A stretch of 64,000 nt of DNA from Variovorax sp. Root473 (lineage in GTDB: Bacteria; Pseudomonadota; Gammaproteobacteria; Burkholderiales; Burkholderiaceae_C), in contig NZ_LMEV01000018.1 of the NCBI RefSeq assembly GCF_001426505.1, positions 18,802 through 82,801 of the forward strand, read 5' to 3'. A program made the translations under genes and the position numbers. Numbering within the stretch: the stretch's first letter is position 1; every line of letters starts with the position of its first letter. This document shows, piece by piece, positions 28,903 to 37,045 of the stretch. The notes beneath the pieces were generated by a model. That model made no database searches. It had not been told where the DNA came from and was given only the letters and a program-made list of their open reading frames with translations.

Positions 28903-30108
28903 TCAGGCCAGCTTGCAGCCGGTCTTGTCGACCGGCAGGAACGACTTGCCGGAACTGATCACGTCGACGTAGTCGGCCGGGTTGGCCATCTTCGACTTCG
29001 CCTTGCCCTTGAGCAGGTAGTAGTCCTTGATGACCTGGTGGTCGGCCTTGCGGATTTCTTCCACGCCCGTGAGGCCGTCGAACTTCATGCCTTCGAGCGC
29101 GGCGATCACGGCCTTCTGGTCGACCGTGCCCGCTTTCACGATGCCGTCGATGAGGATCTTGGTGCAGATGTACGACCCGGCCAGGCTGTAGTTGGGCACG
29201 ATCTTCAGCTTGTCGGCGGTGCGCTTCACCAGGTCCTTGTTCAGCGGCGTGTCGACCGTGTGCCAGTACTGCGCACCGAAGTAGACGCCGTCGCACAGGT
29301 CGGCGCCCAGCTCGTCGAACTGCTCCAGGCCCGAGGCCCAGGCCATGAGGATCGTCATGTTCTTGTGCATGCCGAAGCTCACCGCCTGGCGCAGCGCGGC
29401 CGACGATTGCGCGCCGAAGTTCAGGAGCAGCAGCACGTCGGGCTTGGCGGCCATCGCGTTGGTGAGGTAGCCGCTGAACTCCTTGTCGTTGAGCGAGTGG
29501 TAGCTGTTGCCCACGTGCTCGATGCCCTTCTCCTGGAAGATGGTCTTGGCCGCGCTCAGCAAACCATCGCCGAAGACGTATTGCGGCGTGATCGTGTACC
29601 AGCGCTTGGCCTTGGGCATGGACGCGATCAGCGGGCGCACCGTCTGCTCGATGGCTCCGAAGGTGGGCACCGACCAGCGGAAGGTGGCGGGGTTGCAGTC
29701 CTTGCCGGTGATCTCATCGGCGCCCGCGGTCGTGATGAACAGGCCGCCGGCCTTCTCGGCCTCCTTGCCCATGGCCAGCGATTCCGACGACAGGATGCCG
29801 CCCGCGAAGAACTTCGCGCCCTGCTGCTGCGAGGCTTCCTGCACCTTGCGCACGGCGGTGGCCGGCTTGCCTTCGGTGTCGAGCAGCGTGTAGGCCAGCG
29901 GACGGTTCAGCACCTTGCCGTACTGCTCGATCGCCAGCTTGGCCCCCAGGTCGGCGAACTTGCCGTTGGCCGCGAAGGCACCCGACATGGGCACCGGTGC
30001 ACCGAAGCGGATCACGTCGGTGGCCTGGGCGATGGCCGAGCGGCTCATCAGGAGCGAAGCCGGGGCGGCCGACAGGGCGGCGAGCTGAAGGAGTTGTCTG
30101 CGTTGCAT
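28903..30108 (-). CDS. Branched-chain amino acid-type periplasmic binding protein
   Basis: Binding protein of 401 residues (Peripla_BP_6 fold). The signal peptide begins MQRRQLLQLAALSAAPASLL with an RRxLLQ stretch that could direct Tat export, and ends near SAIAQA. VIRFGAPVPMSGAFAANG opens the mature fold, as in LivK-type proteins. GGAG six bases before the ATG fixes the start at 30108. It heads the operon livK-H-M-G-F, amidohydrolase, mlrC-like, SnoaL-like. This class carries amides, ureas and aromatic acids as well as amino acids, so a livK name would overstate what is known. Confidence 0.9.
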   Translation of the reverse strand: MQRRQLLQLAALSAAPASLLMSRSAIAQATDVIRFGAPVPMSGAFAANGKFADLGAKLAIEQYGKVLNRPLAYTLLDTEGKPATAVRKVQEASQQQGAKFFAGGILSSESLAMGKEAEKAGGLFITTAGADEITGKDCNPATFRWSVPTFGAIEQTVRPLIASMPKAKRWYTITPQYVFGDGLLSAAKTIFQEKGIEHVGNSYHSLNDKEFSGYLTNAMAAKPDVLLLLNFGAQSSAALRQAVSFGMHKNMTILMAWASGLEQFDELGADLCDGVYFGAQYWHTVDTPLNKDLVKRTADKLKIVPNYSLAGSYICTKILIDGIVKAGTVDQKAVIAALEGMKFDGLTGVEEIRKADHQVIKDYYLLKGKAKSKMANPADYVDVISSGKSFLPVDKTGCKLA

Positions 30109-30170
30109 GGGGTTCTCCGGTCGTGGTGTGTGAAGTGGGAAGAAAAACGCGGTGCCTGCAATCGGCGTGA

Positions 30171-30219
30171 ATTTAAGCGGATAAATAGGATTAATATGCT
30201 GGTAAAAACCCGTTAGCAA
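30171..30219 (-). promoter_or_regulatory. Candidate promoter and operator for the liv-type operon
   Basis: On the minus strand TTGCTA (30219-30214) and TATTAA (30196-30191) are separated by 17 bases, a fair sigma-70 match. The inverted repeat ATTTA-agcgga-TAAAT (30171-30186) covers the expected transcription start. This is where a repressor would sit, and a GntR-family gene lies divergently next to it. Both calls are by eye and unproven. Confidence 0.35.
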
Positions 30220-30322
30220 GCCCCGTGCCCAAACCCAACCCGACCCTGCCGATGACGCCGTTAAGATCGCGCGCTGTTGCGCATCCCGCGCATCTCCCGA
30301 TGTGCATGGATGGAGCGTTTTG

Positions 30323-31087
30323 ATGAGAGTGGGGCACAACCCTCCGAAGCGGCAAAAGCTCTCGGACGTCATCGTCGAAGACGTCAAGCGATGGATCGTT
30401 GCCGAGCGCAAGCAGCCCGGCGACCGGCTACCGAACGAGAAGGAACTGATCGAGCTTTTCGGCTACTCGAAGAGCACGGTGCGCGAAGCGCTGAAGGCGC
30501 TGGAAGTGCGCGGGCTGGTGTCGATCCGCACCGGCCCGGGCGGCGGTGCCTACCTGCAGCAGGTGTCGGTCGACCATGCGTCGGAGCCGCTGCGCAACTT
30601 CCTGCACTTCCATCACCTGGACGGCCACCACATCTACCAGCTGCGCAAGGCGCTGGAGCCCGAGCTGGCCGTGAGCGTGGTCGGGCGGCTCACGCCCGAA
30701 CACTTCACAAGGCTCGAAGAGAACGTGCGCCTGTGCACCATCGAGCCGACCAACGAAGACGAACTGCGCACGCAGCGCGAGGCCGAGTTGGCGTTTCACA
30801 CGATGCTGGCCGAGGCCTGCCCCAATCCGGTGCTGTCCTTCATGTGCCGCTTTCTCAACGACCTGCTGCGCGACCTGGTCGTCTACAAGAAGGCGCTGGA
30901 CCACCACCACTTCGGCGAGACCAATGTGGACTACCACACGCAACTGCTGGCGGCCTACCGCAGGGAAGATGCGGACGAAGTGCGGCGGCTGATGGCCGAG
31001 CACATGGTCGATGCGGAGCACCACATGCATGAGATGGAAGCGCACATCGGGGCGAAGCATTTGCTGCTGCCGAGTGGGCAGCGCTAA
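30323..31087 (+). CDS. GntR-family (FadR subfamily) transcriptional regulator
   Basis: Regulator of 254 residues. The winged HTH spans about residues 10-80 (LPNEKELIELFGYSKSTVREALKALEVRGLVSI, with the typical GntR recognition helix). The C-terminal FCD domain is all-helical with metal-binding His residues expected in this class (for example the FHTML and the HMVDAEHHMHEME stretches). TGGAG seven bases before the ATG supports the start at 30323. It is divergent from the liv-type operon and is its probable regulator. Its stop codon overlaps the convergent LysR stop by two bases. Confidence 0.88.
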   Translation: MRVGHNPPKRQKLSDVIVEDVKRWIVAERKQPGDRLPNEKELIELFGYSKSTVREALKALEVRGLVSIRTGPGGGAYLQQVSVDHASEPLRNFLHFHHLDGHHIYQLRKALEPELAVSVVGRLTPEHFTRLEENVRLCTIEPTNEDELRTQREAELAFHTMLAEACPNPVLSFMCRFLNDLLRDLVVYKKALDHHHFGETNVDYHTQLLAAYRREDADEVRRLMAEHMVDAEHHMHEMEAHIGAKHLLLPSGQR

Positions 31088-32055
31088 CGGGCGTGGGCTT
31101 TCTCCAGGCACGCCTGAAACGCCAGCACCGCCCGCGAAGGCTTCGGCGAGCGCCGCAGCAAACTCACGAACCGGCACGCATAGTTGAAGCGCGCCGGCAG
31201 CACCGCCTTCATCAGCCCGCGCTGCTCGAACACCTGCGCGTAGTGGTCGGGCAGAAAGCCCAGGAAGCGGCCCGACAGAATCAGCGTCGCAATCGCCTCC
31301 TGATCGAACCCGGTCGCCTTGCGCGATAACCGCGCGCGATGGCTCAGTTCCATGTTCGGCGAGTGATACCCCAGCCCCGCGAAATGGTGCTCACCCAGCT
31401 TTGACCAGGTGAGCTTGCCGTGCGGGCTGTCGAACAGCGGATGCCCCTGCCCGCAGTACAGCAGCATGGTCTCGTCGAACAGGTCGGCATACACCAGGCT
31501 CTTCGAGCTGCGGTGCGCCGGAATGATGCCGATCTGGAAGTTGCCCTCCAGCACGCCCTGCTCGATCGCGTTGATCGAACCCACGTGCACCGCCAGGCTC
31601 ACCTCGGGCGCGATCTCGGTGAAGCGCGCGATGGCTTCGCCGATGCGCGCTTTCGGGTTGGTCGCGGTCTTGTCGAACAGCGCCACGTCGAGCTGCCCGC
31701 CCATGCGGTTGTGGATGTCGTCGATGCTGCCGCGAAAGGCGTCGACCGAGGCCAGCAGGCGCAGCGTCTCGTCGTACACGCGCTGGCCCTCGGCCGTGAG
31801 CGCAAAACCCGCCCGGCCGCGCCGGCACAGCACGAGGCCCAGACGCGTTTCCAGGTCCTTCACATGCCGGCTCACGGTCGATGTGCCGATGTTCAGTTCC
31901 AGCTCCGCCGCCGCCATGCCGCCGCAATCGACCACGCTCTTGAACACCTTGAGCAGGCGCAGGTCCATGTCGCTGAGCTGCCCCAGCACGGCGCGGTTGC
32001 GGGTGCCCTGGGCACCGGTTTCGTCGGTTGGCGACGCCTTGGCCTTTACTTGCAT
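31084..32055 (-). CDS. LysR-family transcriptional regulator
   Basis: Regulator of 323 residues. HTH at about residues 32-90 (LRLLKVFKSVVDCGGMAAAELELNIGTSTVSRHVKDLE, with an N-terminal polar extension of 27 residues), followed by a LysR substrate-binding domain. It is divergent from the omega-aminotransferase/semialdehyde dehydrogenase pair with 105 bases between, the standard LysR arrangement, and so probably activates them in response to beta-alanine or a similar omega-amino acid. No single convincing T-N11-A box was picked out. Confidence 0.9.
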   Translation of the reverse strand: MQVKAKASPTDETGAQGTRNRAVLGQLSDMDLRLLKVFKSVVDCGGMAAAELELNIGTSTVSRHVKDLETRLGLVLCRRGRAGFALTAEGQRVYDETLRLLASVDAFRGSIDDIHNRMGGQLDVALFDKTATNPKARIGEAIARFTEIAPEVSLAVHVGSINAIEQGVLEGNFQIGIIPAHRSSKSLVYADLFDETMLLYCGQGHPLFDSPHGKLTWSKLGEHHFAGLGYHSPNMELSHRARLSRKATGFDQEAIATLILSGRFLGFLPDHYAQVFEQRGLMKAVLPARFNYACRFVSLLRRSPKPSRAVLAFQACLEKAHAR

Positions 32056-32160
32056 GAATCGTCAAGTGAACATTGATATTGCGCCATTCTCCACACTGAA
32101 GGCACTGCGAACAATCGGCGCATTCCTTCACCCCCGGAGCCCGCCTGTGCGGGATGCGCC

Positions 32161-33516
32161 ATGACCCTTGCCACACCCGCCATCGAACCCACGCCCACCG
32201 CGCGCACCGACGCCGCCTGGCTCGAGGCGCACTGGATGCCCTACACCGGCAACCGCAACTTCAAGGCCGATCCGCGGATCATCGTGGAGGCCAAGGGCGC
32301 CTACTTCACCGACAGCGACGGCCGCAAGATCTTCGACGGCCTCTCGGGCCTGTGGTGCTCGGGCCTGGGCCACGGCCGCCCCGAGATCACCGAGGCGGTG
32401 AGCCGCCAGATCGCCAGGCTCGACTACTCCCCCGCCTTCCAGTTCGGCCATCCGCTCTCGTTCGAGCTGGCCAACAAGATCAAGGAACTGACGCCCGCCG
32501 GCCTGGACTACGTGTTCTTCACCGGCTCGGGCTCCGAAGCCGCCGACACCTCGCTGAAGATGGCACGCGCCTACTGGCGCACCAAGGGCCAGGCGGGCAA
32601 GACGCGCCTGATCGGCCGCGAGAAGGGCTACCACGGCGTGAACTACGGCGGCATTTCGGTCGGCGGCATCGCGGCCAACCGCAAGCTGTTCGGCCAGGGC
32701 GTCGAGGCCGACCACCTGCCGCACACGCAGCTGGCCAGCAACGCTTTCTCGCGCGGCATGCCCGAAAGCGGCGCCGAGCTGGCCGACCGCCTGCTCGACC
32801 TGATCGCGCTGCACGACGCCTCGACCATCGCGGCCGTGATCGTCGAGCCCTTTGCCGGTTCGGCCGGCGTGGTGATTCCGCCGAAGGGCTACCTGAAACG
32901 CCTGCGCGACATCTGCACCGCGAACAACATCCTGCTGATCTTTGATGAAGTGATCACCGGGTTCGGCCGCTGCGGCGCGCTCACCGGCGCGGATGCCTTC
33001 GGCGTCACGCCCGACATCATGAACATCGCCAAGCAGGTCACCAACGGCGCGCAGCCGCTGGGCGCCGTGGTGGCCAACAAGGACATCTACGACACCTTCA
33101 TGGCCGCGGGCGGGCCCGAGTACATGCTCGAATTTCCGCACGGCTACACCTACGGCGCGCACCCCGTGGCCTGCGCCGCGGGCATCGCCGCGCTCGACGT
33201 GCTCCAGAAGGAAGACATGATCGGCCGCGTGCAGACGCTGGCCCCCCACTTCGAGAACGCCGTGCACAGCCTCAAGGGCAGCAAGCACGTCGCCGACATC
33301 CGCAACTACGGCCTGGCCGCCGGCATCACCATCGCCGCAATGCCGGGCGAGCCCGCACGCCGCCCGTACGAGATCGCGATGAACTGCTGGAAGAAGGGCT
33401 TCTACGTGCGCTACGGCGGCGACACGATCCAGCTCGCACCGCCCTTCATCGCCGAGAAGGCCGAGATCGACCGCATGGTCAATGCGCTCGCAGACGCCCT
33501 CGCAGAAACCAACTGA
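32161..33516 (+). CDS. Omega-amino acid--pyruvate aminotransferase (BauA-like)
   Basis: Class III PLP-dependent aminotransferase of 451 residues. PLP-binding Lys291 lies in MNIAKQVTNG, Asp262 in LIFDEVITGFGR contacts the pyridine nitrogen, and GSGSEAADTSLKMAR near residues 122-136 binds the phosphate. WMPYTGNRNFKADPR near the N-terminus is typical of beta-alanine:pyruvate aminotransferases. Followed 22 bases later by an MmsA-type dehydrogenase; the pair would convert beta-alanine to malonate semialdehyde and then acetyl-CoA. Other omega-amines are possible substrates. Confidence 0.9.
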   Translation: MTLATPAIEPTPTARTDAAWLEAHWMPYTGNRNFKADPRIIVEAKGAYFTDSDGRKIFDGLSGLWCSGLGHGRPEITEAVSRQIARLDYSPAFQFGHPLSFELANKIKELTPAGLDYVFFTGSGSEAADTSLKMARAYWRTKGQAGKTRLIGREKGYHGVNYGGISVGGIAANRKLFGQGVEADHLPHTQLASNAFSRGMPESGAELADRLLDLIALHDASTIAAVIVEPFAGSAGVVIPPKGYLKRLRDICTANNILLIFDEVITGFGRCGALTGADAFGVTPDIMNIAKQVTNGAQPLGAVVANKDIYDTFMAAGGPEYMLEFPHGYTYGAHPVACAAGIAALDVLQKEDMIGRVQTLAPHFENAVHSLKGSKHVADIRNYGLAAGITIAAMPGEPARRPYEIAMNCWKKGFYVRYGGDTIQLAPPFIAEKAEIDRMVNALADALAETN

Positions 33517-33538
33517 TCCCCTTTCGAGACCTGAAGAC

Positions 33539-35056
33539 ATGCAACACGACAAGAACGTCACCGCCACCATCGGCCACTTCATCGACGGCAAGCACGTCGG
33601 CGGCGGCAGCCGCGTGCAGCCGGTGTTCGACCCCGCCACGGGCCTGTCGGCCAAGAGCGTCGCGCTGGCCGACAAGCTCACGGTCGAGCAGGCCATCGCC
33701 TCCGCGCAAGCCGCCTTCCCGGCCTGGCGGAACACGCCGCCGCTCAAGCGCGCCCGCGTGATGAGCCGCCTGAAGACGCTGCTCGAAGAAAACGCCGACA
33801 CCATCGCCGCGCTCATCACCGCCGAGCACGGCAAGGTGCTGGCCGACGCGCATGGCGAGCTGCAGCGCGGCATCGAGAACGTCGAGTACGCCAGCTACGT
33901 GCCCGAGCTGCTCAAGGGCGAGCACAGCAAGAACGTCGGCCCGGCCATCGACTCGTGGAGCGAGTTCCAGGCCATGGGCGTGGCGGCCGGCATCACGCCG
34001 TTCAACTTCCCCGTCATGGTGCCGCTGTGGATGTGGCCGATGGCCGTGGCCTGCGGCAACACCTTCGTGCTCAAGCCCTCGGAGCGCACGCCTTCCTCCA
34101 CGCTGTTCATGGCCGAACTCGCGCTGCAGGCCGGCCTGCCGCCGGGCGTGCTGAACGTGGTCAACGGCGACAAGGAAGCGGTCGACACGCTGCTGACCGA
34201 CCGCCGCGTGAAGGCCGTGAGCTTCGTGGGCTCCACGCCCATCGCCGAATACATCTACACCACGGGCACGGCCCACGGCAAGCGCGTGCAGGCGCTCGGC
34301 GGCGCCAAGAACCACGCAGTGGTGATGCCCGACGCCGACATCGGCAACGCCGTGAGCGCGCTCATGGGCGCGGCCTACGGCTCGTGCGGCGAGCGCTGCA
34401 TGGCGATCCCGCTGGTGGTGGCCGTCGGCGACGCGACCGCCGATGCGGTCGTCGAAGGCCTGAAGGTCGAGATCGCCAAGATGAAGGTCGGCCCCGGCAC
34501 CGACAACGGCAACGACATGGGCCCGCTGGTCACCCAGCCGCACTTCGAGAAGGTCAAGGCCTTCGTCGACGCGGGCGTGGCCGCCGGCGCCAAGCTGGTG
34601 GTCGACGGCCGCGGCATCCAGGTCGAAGGCCACGAAGGCGGCTACTACCTGGGCGCCTGCCTGTTCGACCACGTGAAGCCCGGCATGACGATCTACCAGG
34701 AAGAGATCTTCGGCCCGGTGCTCGGCGTGGTGCGCGTGAAGACGCTGCAGGAAGCCATGGACCTGATCGACGCGCACGAGTACGGCAACGGCACCTGCAT
34801 CTTCACGCGCGACGGCGAGGCCGCGCGCTGGTTCAGCGACAACATCCAGGTCGGCATGGTCGGCATCAACGTGCCGCTGCCGGTGCCCGTGGCGTACCAC
34901 TCGTTCGGCGGCTGGAAGCGTTCGCTGTTCGGCGATCTGCACGCCTACGGCCCCGACGCCGTGCGCTTCTACACCAAGCGCAAGACCGTCACGCAGCGTT
35001 GGCCCTCGGCCGGCGTGCGTGAAGGCACGATGTTCTCGTTCCCGTCGAACCGCTGA
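33539..35056 (+). CDS. mmsA: CoA-acylating (methyl)malonate-semialdehyde dehydrogenase
   Basis: Aldehyde dehydrogenase of 505 residues. Catalytic Cys287 lies in GSCGERCMAI. The segment QALGGAKNHAVVMPDAD near residues 251-267 lacks the general-base Glu of ordinary aldehyde dehydrogenases, which is diagnostic of CoA-dependent MmsA/IolA enzymes. Start at 33539 is preferred to an upstream start inside the aminotransferase gene. The role here is most likely malonate semialdehyde plus CoA and NAD+ to acetyl-CoA plus CO2 after the aminotransferase; valine or inositol catabolism is less supported because no other genes of those pathways are nearby. Confidence 0.92.
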   Translation: MQHDKNVTATIGHFIDGKHVGGGSRVQPVFDPATGLSAKSVALADKLTVEQAIASAQAAFPAWRNTPPLKRARVMSRLKTLLEENADTIAALITAEHGKVLADAHGELQRGIENVEYASYVPELLKGEHSKNVGPAIDSWSEFQAMGVAAGITPFNFPVMVPLWMWPMAVACGNTFVLKPSERTPSSTLFMAELALQAGLPPGVLNVVNGDKEAVDTLLTDRRVKAVSFVGSTPIAEYIYTTGTAHGKRVQALGGAKNHAVVMPDADIGNAVSALMGAAYGSCGERCMAIPLVVAVGDATADAVVEGLKVEIAKMKVGPGTDNGNDMGPLVTQPHFEKVKAFVDAGVAAGAKLVVDGRGIQVEGHEGGYYLGACLFDHVKPGMTIYQEEIFGPVLGVVRVKTLQEAMDLIDAHEYGNGTCIFTRDGEAARWFSDNIQVGMVGINVPLPVPVAYHSFGGWKRSLFGDLHAYGPDAVRFYTKRKTVTQRWPSAGVREGTMFSFPSNR

Positions 35057-35075
35057 AGCGGTCGATAGCCGCGGG

Positions 35076-36464
35076 TCAGGCCTTGTCGGCTTTTCCTGCG
35101 GCGTTCGCGAGCTTGCTGAGCATGCGGTCCACCAGCCATGGCTGGCGGTCCTCGTCCTCGGCGCGTTCCTTGCGGCGGATCGCGTTGCGCACGACGATCG
35201 AGCCCACATAGCGCATCGGCTCCGGCGGAAAGTAGCCCAGCGGCCCACCCGTGATCGGGCTGCGCGTCCATGCGTTGTCCTGGTCGAGCACCAGCGACGA
35301 CAGGATCTGCCCACCCATGTAGGTCGGCCCCACCCCGTTGCCCGAGTAGCCGAAGCCGTAGTAGATGTGCGGCGCGCCATCGAGCTTGCCGAAGAACGGA
35401 AAGCCCGTCACCGAGCGGTCGGACGGGCCATTCCAGCTCGCAGTGATCGGCGTAGCGCTCAGTGCGGGAAAGAAGGAATGCAGGGCCTGCGTGAGCTCGC
35501 CCTCATAAGGCGAGCGCTCGTCGAACACCTTGGCCATGCGACCGCCCCACGCGAAGGTGTTGCCGCCCTTGCCCAGCATGATGCGGCCGTCCACCGTGCT
35601 GCGGTAGTAGTACACGAAGGTGCGCGAGTCGAGCACCGACACGCCGTCGGTCAGGCCGATCTGCTGCAGCAGATCGGGGCAGCGCTCGGTGATGATCATG
35701 TCGCTCGACACGATGGCGATGGTGCGTTCGAACTGCGGAAAGCGGCTGGCCATCCACGCGTTCATCGCGAGCACCAGCTTCTTCGCGCGCACCGTGCCGG
35801 TCGGGGTGCGCACCACCACCGGTTGGTCGGTGCTGAAGTCGAGCATCGGCGTGCGCTCGTGGATGCGGATGCCCATGGCCAACGCCACGCGCCGCAGCCC
35901 GCGCACCAGCTTGCCCGGATGCACGGTGGCGGCGATGGGCGAATACACGCCCGCCAGGTTGCGCACCGAGCCCGAGCGCCGCGCCACCTCGTCGGGCGGC
36001 AGCGCGTGGTACGAATGGATGCCGCGCGCCTCCAACGCCTGCATCATCGGATCGAGCGTGCCGATCTGCGCCTGCGAGGTCGCGGTGTAGAGCGTGCCGT
36101 CGCGCCGCAGCTCGGCGTCGATGCCGTGCGCCGCGCAGAAGTCGGCGATGTGCCCCACCGCCGCTTCCGACGCCTTCACGAGGCGCACCGCCTCGTCTTC
36201 GCCGAACAGCCTGCGCAGCGTGAGGAATTTGGCCGACCAGGTGAGCAGGCAACCGCCGTTGCGCCCGCTGGCACCGGCGCCGCACAGGTCGCTTTCGAGA
36301 ATGACGATGTCGAGCGCCGGCGCCTGCAGCTTGGCCTGGATGGCCGTCCACAGGCCGGTGAAGCCGCCGCCGACGATGCAGACGTCGGCAGTGGTTTCAC
36401 CTTGCAGCGCCGGTGCCAGATCGCCATCGTTGAAAAGCGCTTGTTCGATCCAGAAGGGGCGCAT
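35076..36464 (-). CDS. FAD-dependent amine oxidoreductase of the phosphonate cluster (DAO family)
   Basis: Flavoenzyme of 462 residues. The N-terminal dinucleotide motif DVCIVGGGFTGLWTA (27-41) is followed by the DAO-family stretch GAGASGRNGGCLL near residues 62-74. It is the last gene of gntR-phnA-phnY-phnZ, nine bases after phnZ. FAD oxidoreductases of this kind recur in 2-aminoethylphosphonate clusters and have been reported to oxidise N-methyl-AEP, and sometimes AEP, directly to phosphonoacetaldehyde. That role fits here because PhnY downstream uses phosphonoacetaldehyde. A glycine- or gamma-glutamylputrescine-type oxidase is the alternative, but the neighbours make a phosphonate role much likelier. 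Confidence 0.8.
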   Translation of the reverse strand: MRPFWIEQALFNDGDLAPALQGETTADVCIVGGGFTGLWTAIQAKLQAPALDIVILESDLCGAGASGRNGGCLLTWSAKFLTLRRLFGEDEAVRLVKASEAAVGHIADFCAAHGIDAELRRDGTLYTATSQAQIGTLDPMMQALEARGIHSYHALPPDEVARRSGSVRNLAGVYSPIAATVHPGKLVRGLRRVALAMGIRIHERTPMLDFSTDQPVVVRTPTGTVRAKKLVLAMNAWMASRFPQFERTIAIVSSDMIITERCPDLLQQIGLTDGVSVLDSRTFVYYYRSTVDGRIMLGKGGNTFAWGGRMAKVFDERSPYEGELTQALHSFFPALSATPITASWNGPSDRSVTGFPFFGKLDGAPHIYYGFGYSGNGVGPTYMGGQILSSLVLDQDNAWTRSPITGGPLGYFPPEPMRYVGSIVVRNAIRRKERAEDEDRQPWLVDRMLSKLANAAGKADKA

Positions 36465-36473
36465 CCGTGTGCC

Positions 36474-37043
36474 TTAGGCGGTGAGGGCTTGCCGGTGCTC
36501 GGCGGAACTGATCTCGAGGTGGCGCACGAAGTGCGCGAGGCCGGGCATGTCGGCATCGGCCAGCTTGGCCGTGTCGTCCCACTGCCGCAGGCGCACCGCG
36601 TCCATCGCATACGGCAGCGTCTCGAAAGCCTTGGCCTGCGCCTCGTCGAAGACGCCGCCCTGCAGTTGCAGGCTGCGCTTCGAGTCGGCCGACAACGCTT
36701 CCAGGTAGCCCGGCACGCGCGCGCACAGGAAGCGCTTGGCGTCCACATGCAGCCGGATCGGCTCCAGCGTGGCCGGGCCGAACAGCGCGCGCAGGAACGG
36801 CAGGCAGCGGTACTGGTGCAGGTCGTCCAGGCCCTGCTGCGTCGGCGTGCCGCCGAAGTCGTGCAGCAGGTGGCCCAGGTCGTGCAGCAGGGCGGCGGCG
36901 ATCAGCGCGCTGTCCGCGCCCTCCTGCTCGGCCAGGTGCGCCGACTGCAGCGCATGCTCCAGCTGCGTGACCGGCTCGCCGTCGTACTGCGCATGGCCCT
37001 TGGTTTCGAGGAGGCCGACGATGTCGGGGATGCTGAGGCTCAT
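36474..37043 (-). CDS. phnZ: PhnZ-type HD-domain di-iron oxygenase
   Basis: Protein of 189 residues. Ligands expected of the mixed-valence di-iron HD oxygenases are present: His30, His54-Asp55, His76, His99 and Asp156 or Asp157. The substrate-lid residues Tyr20 and Glu23 (YDGEPVTQ) and Lys103 (HVDAKRFLC), conserved in PhnZ, are also there. PhnZ cleaves the C-P bond of (R)-1-hydroxy-2-aminoethylphosphonate, giving glycine and phosphate. Its usual partner, the 2-oxoglutarate dioxygenase that makes this substrate, is not in the window. It is two bases from phnY and nine from the FAD oxidoreductase. A plain HD phosphohydrolase is the alternative; the lid residues argue against it. Confidence 0.82.
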   Translation of the reverse strand: MSLSIPDIVGLLETKGHAQYDGEPVTQLEHALQSAHLAEQEGADSALIAAALLHDLGHLLHDFGGTPTQQGLDDLHQYRCLPFLRALFGPATLEPIRLHVDAKRFLCARVPGYLEALSADSKRSLQLQGGVFDEAQAKAFETLPYAMDAVRLRQWDDTAKLADADMPGLAHFVRHLEISSAEHRQALTA

Positions 37044-37045
37044 GG

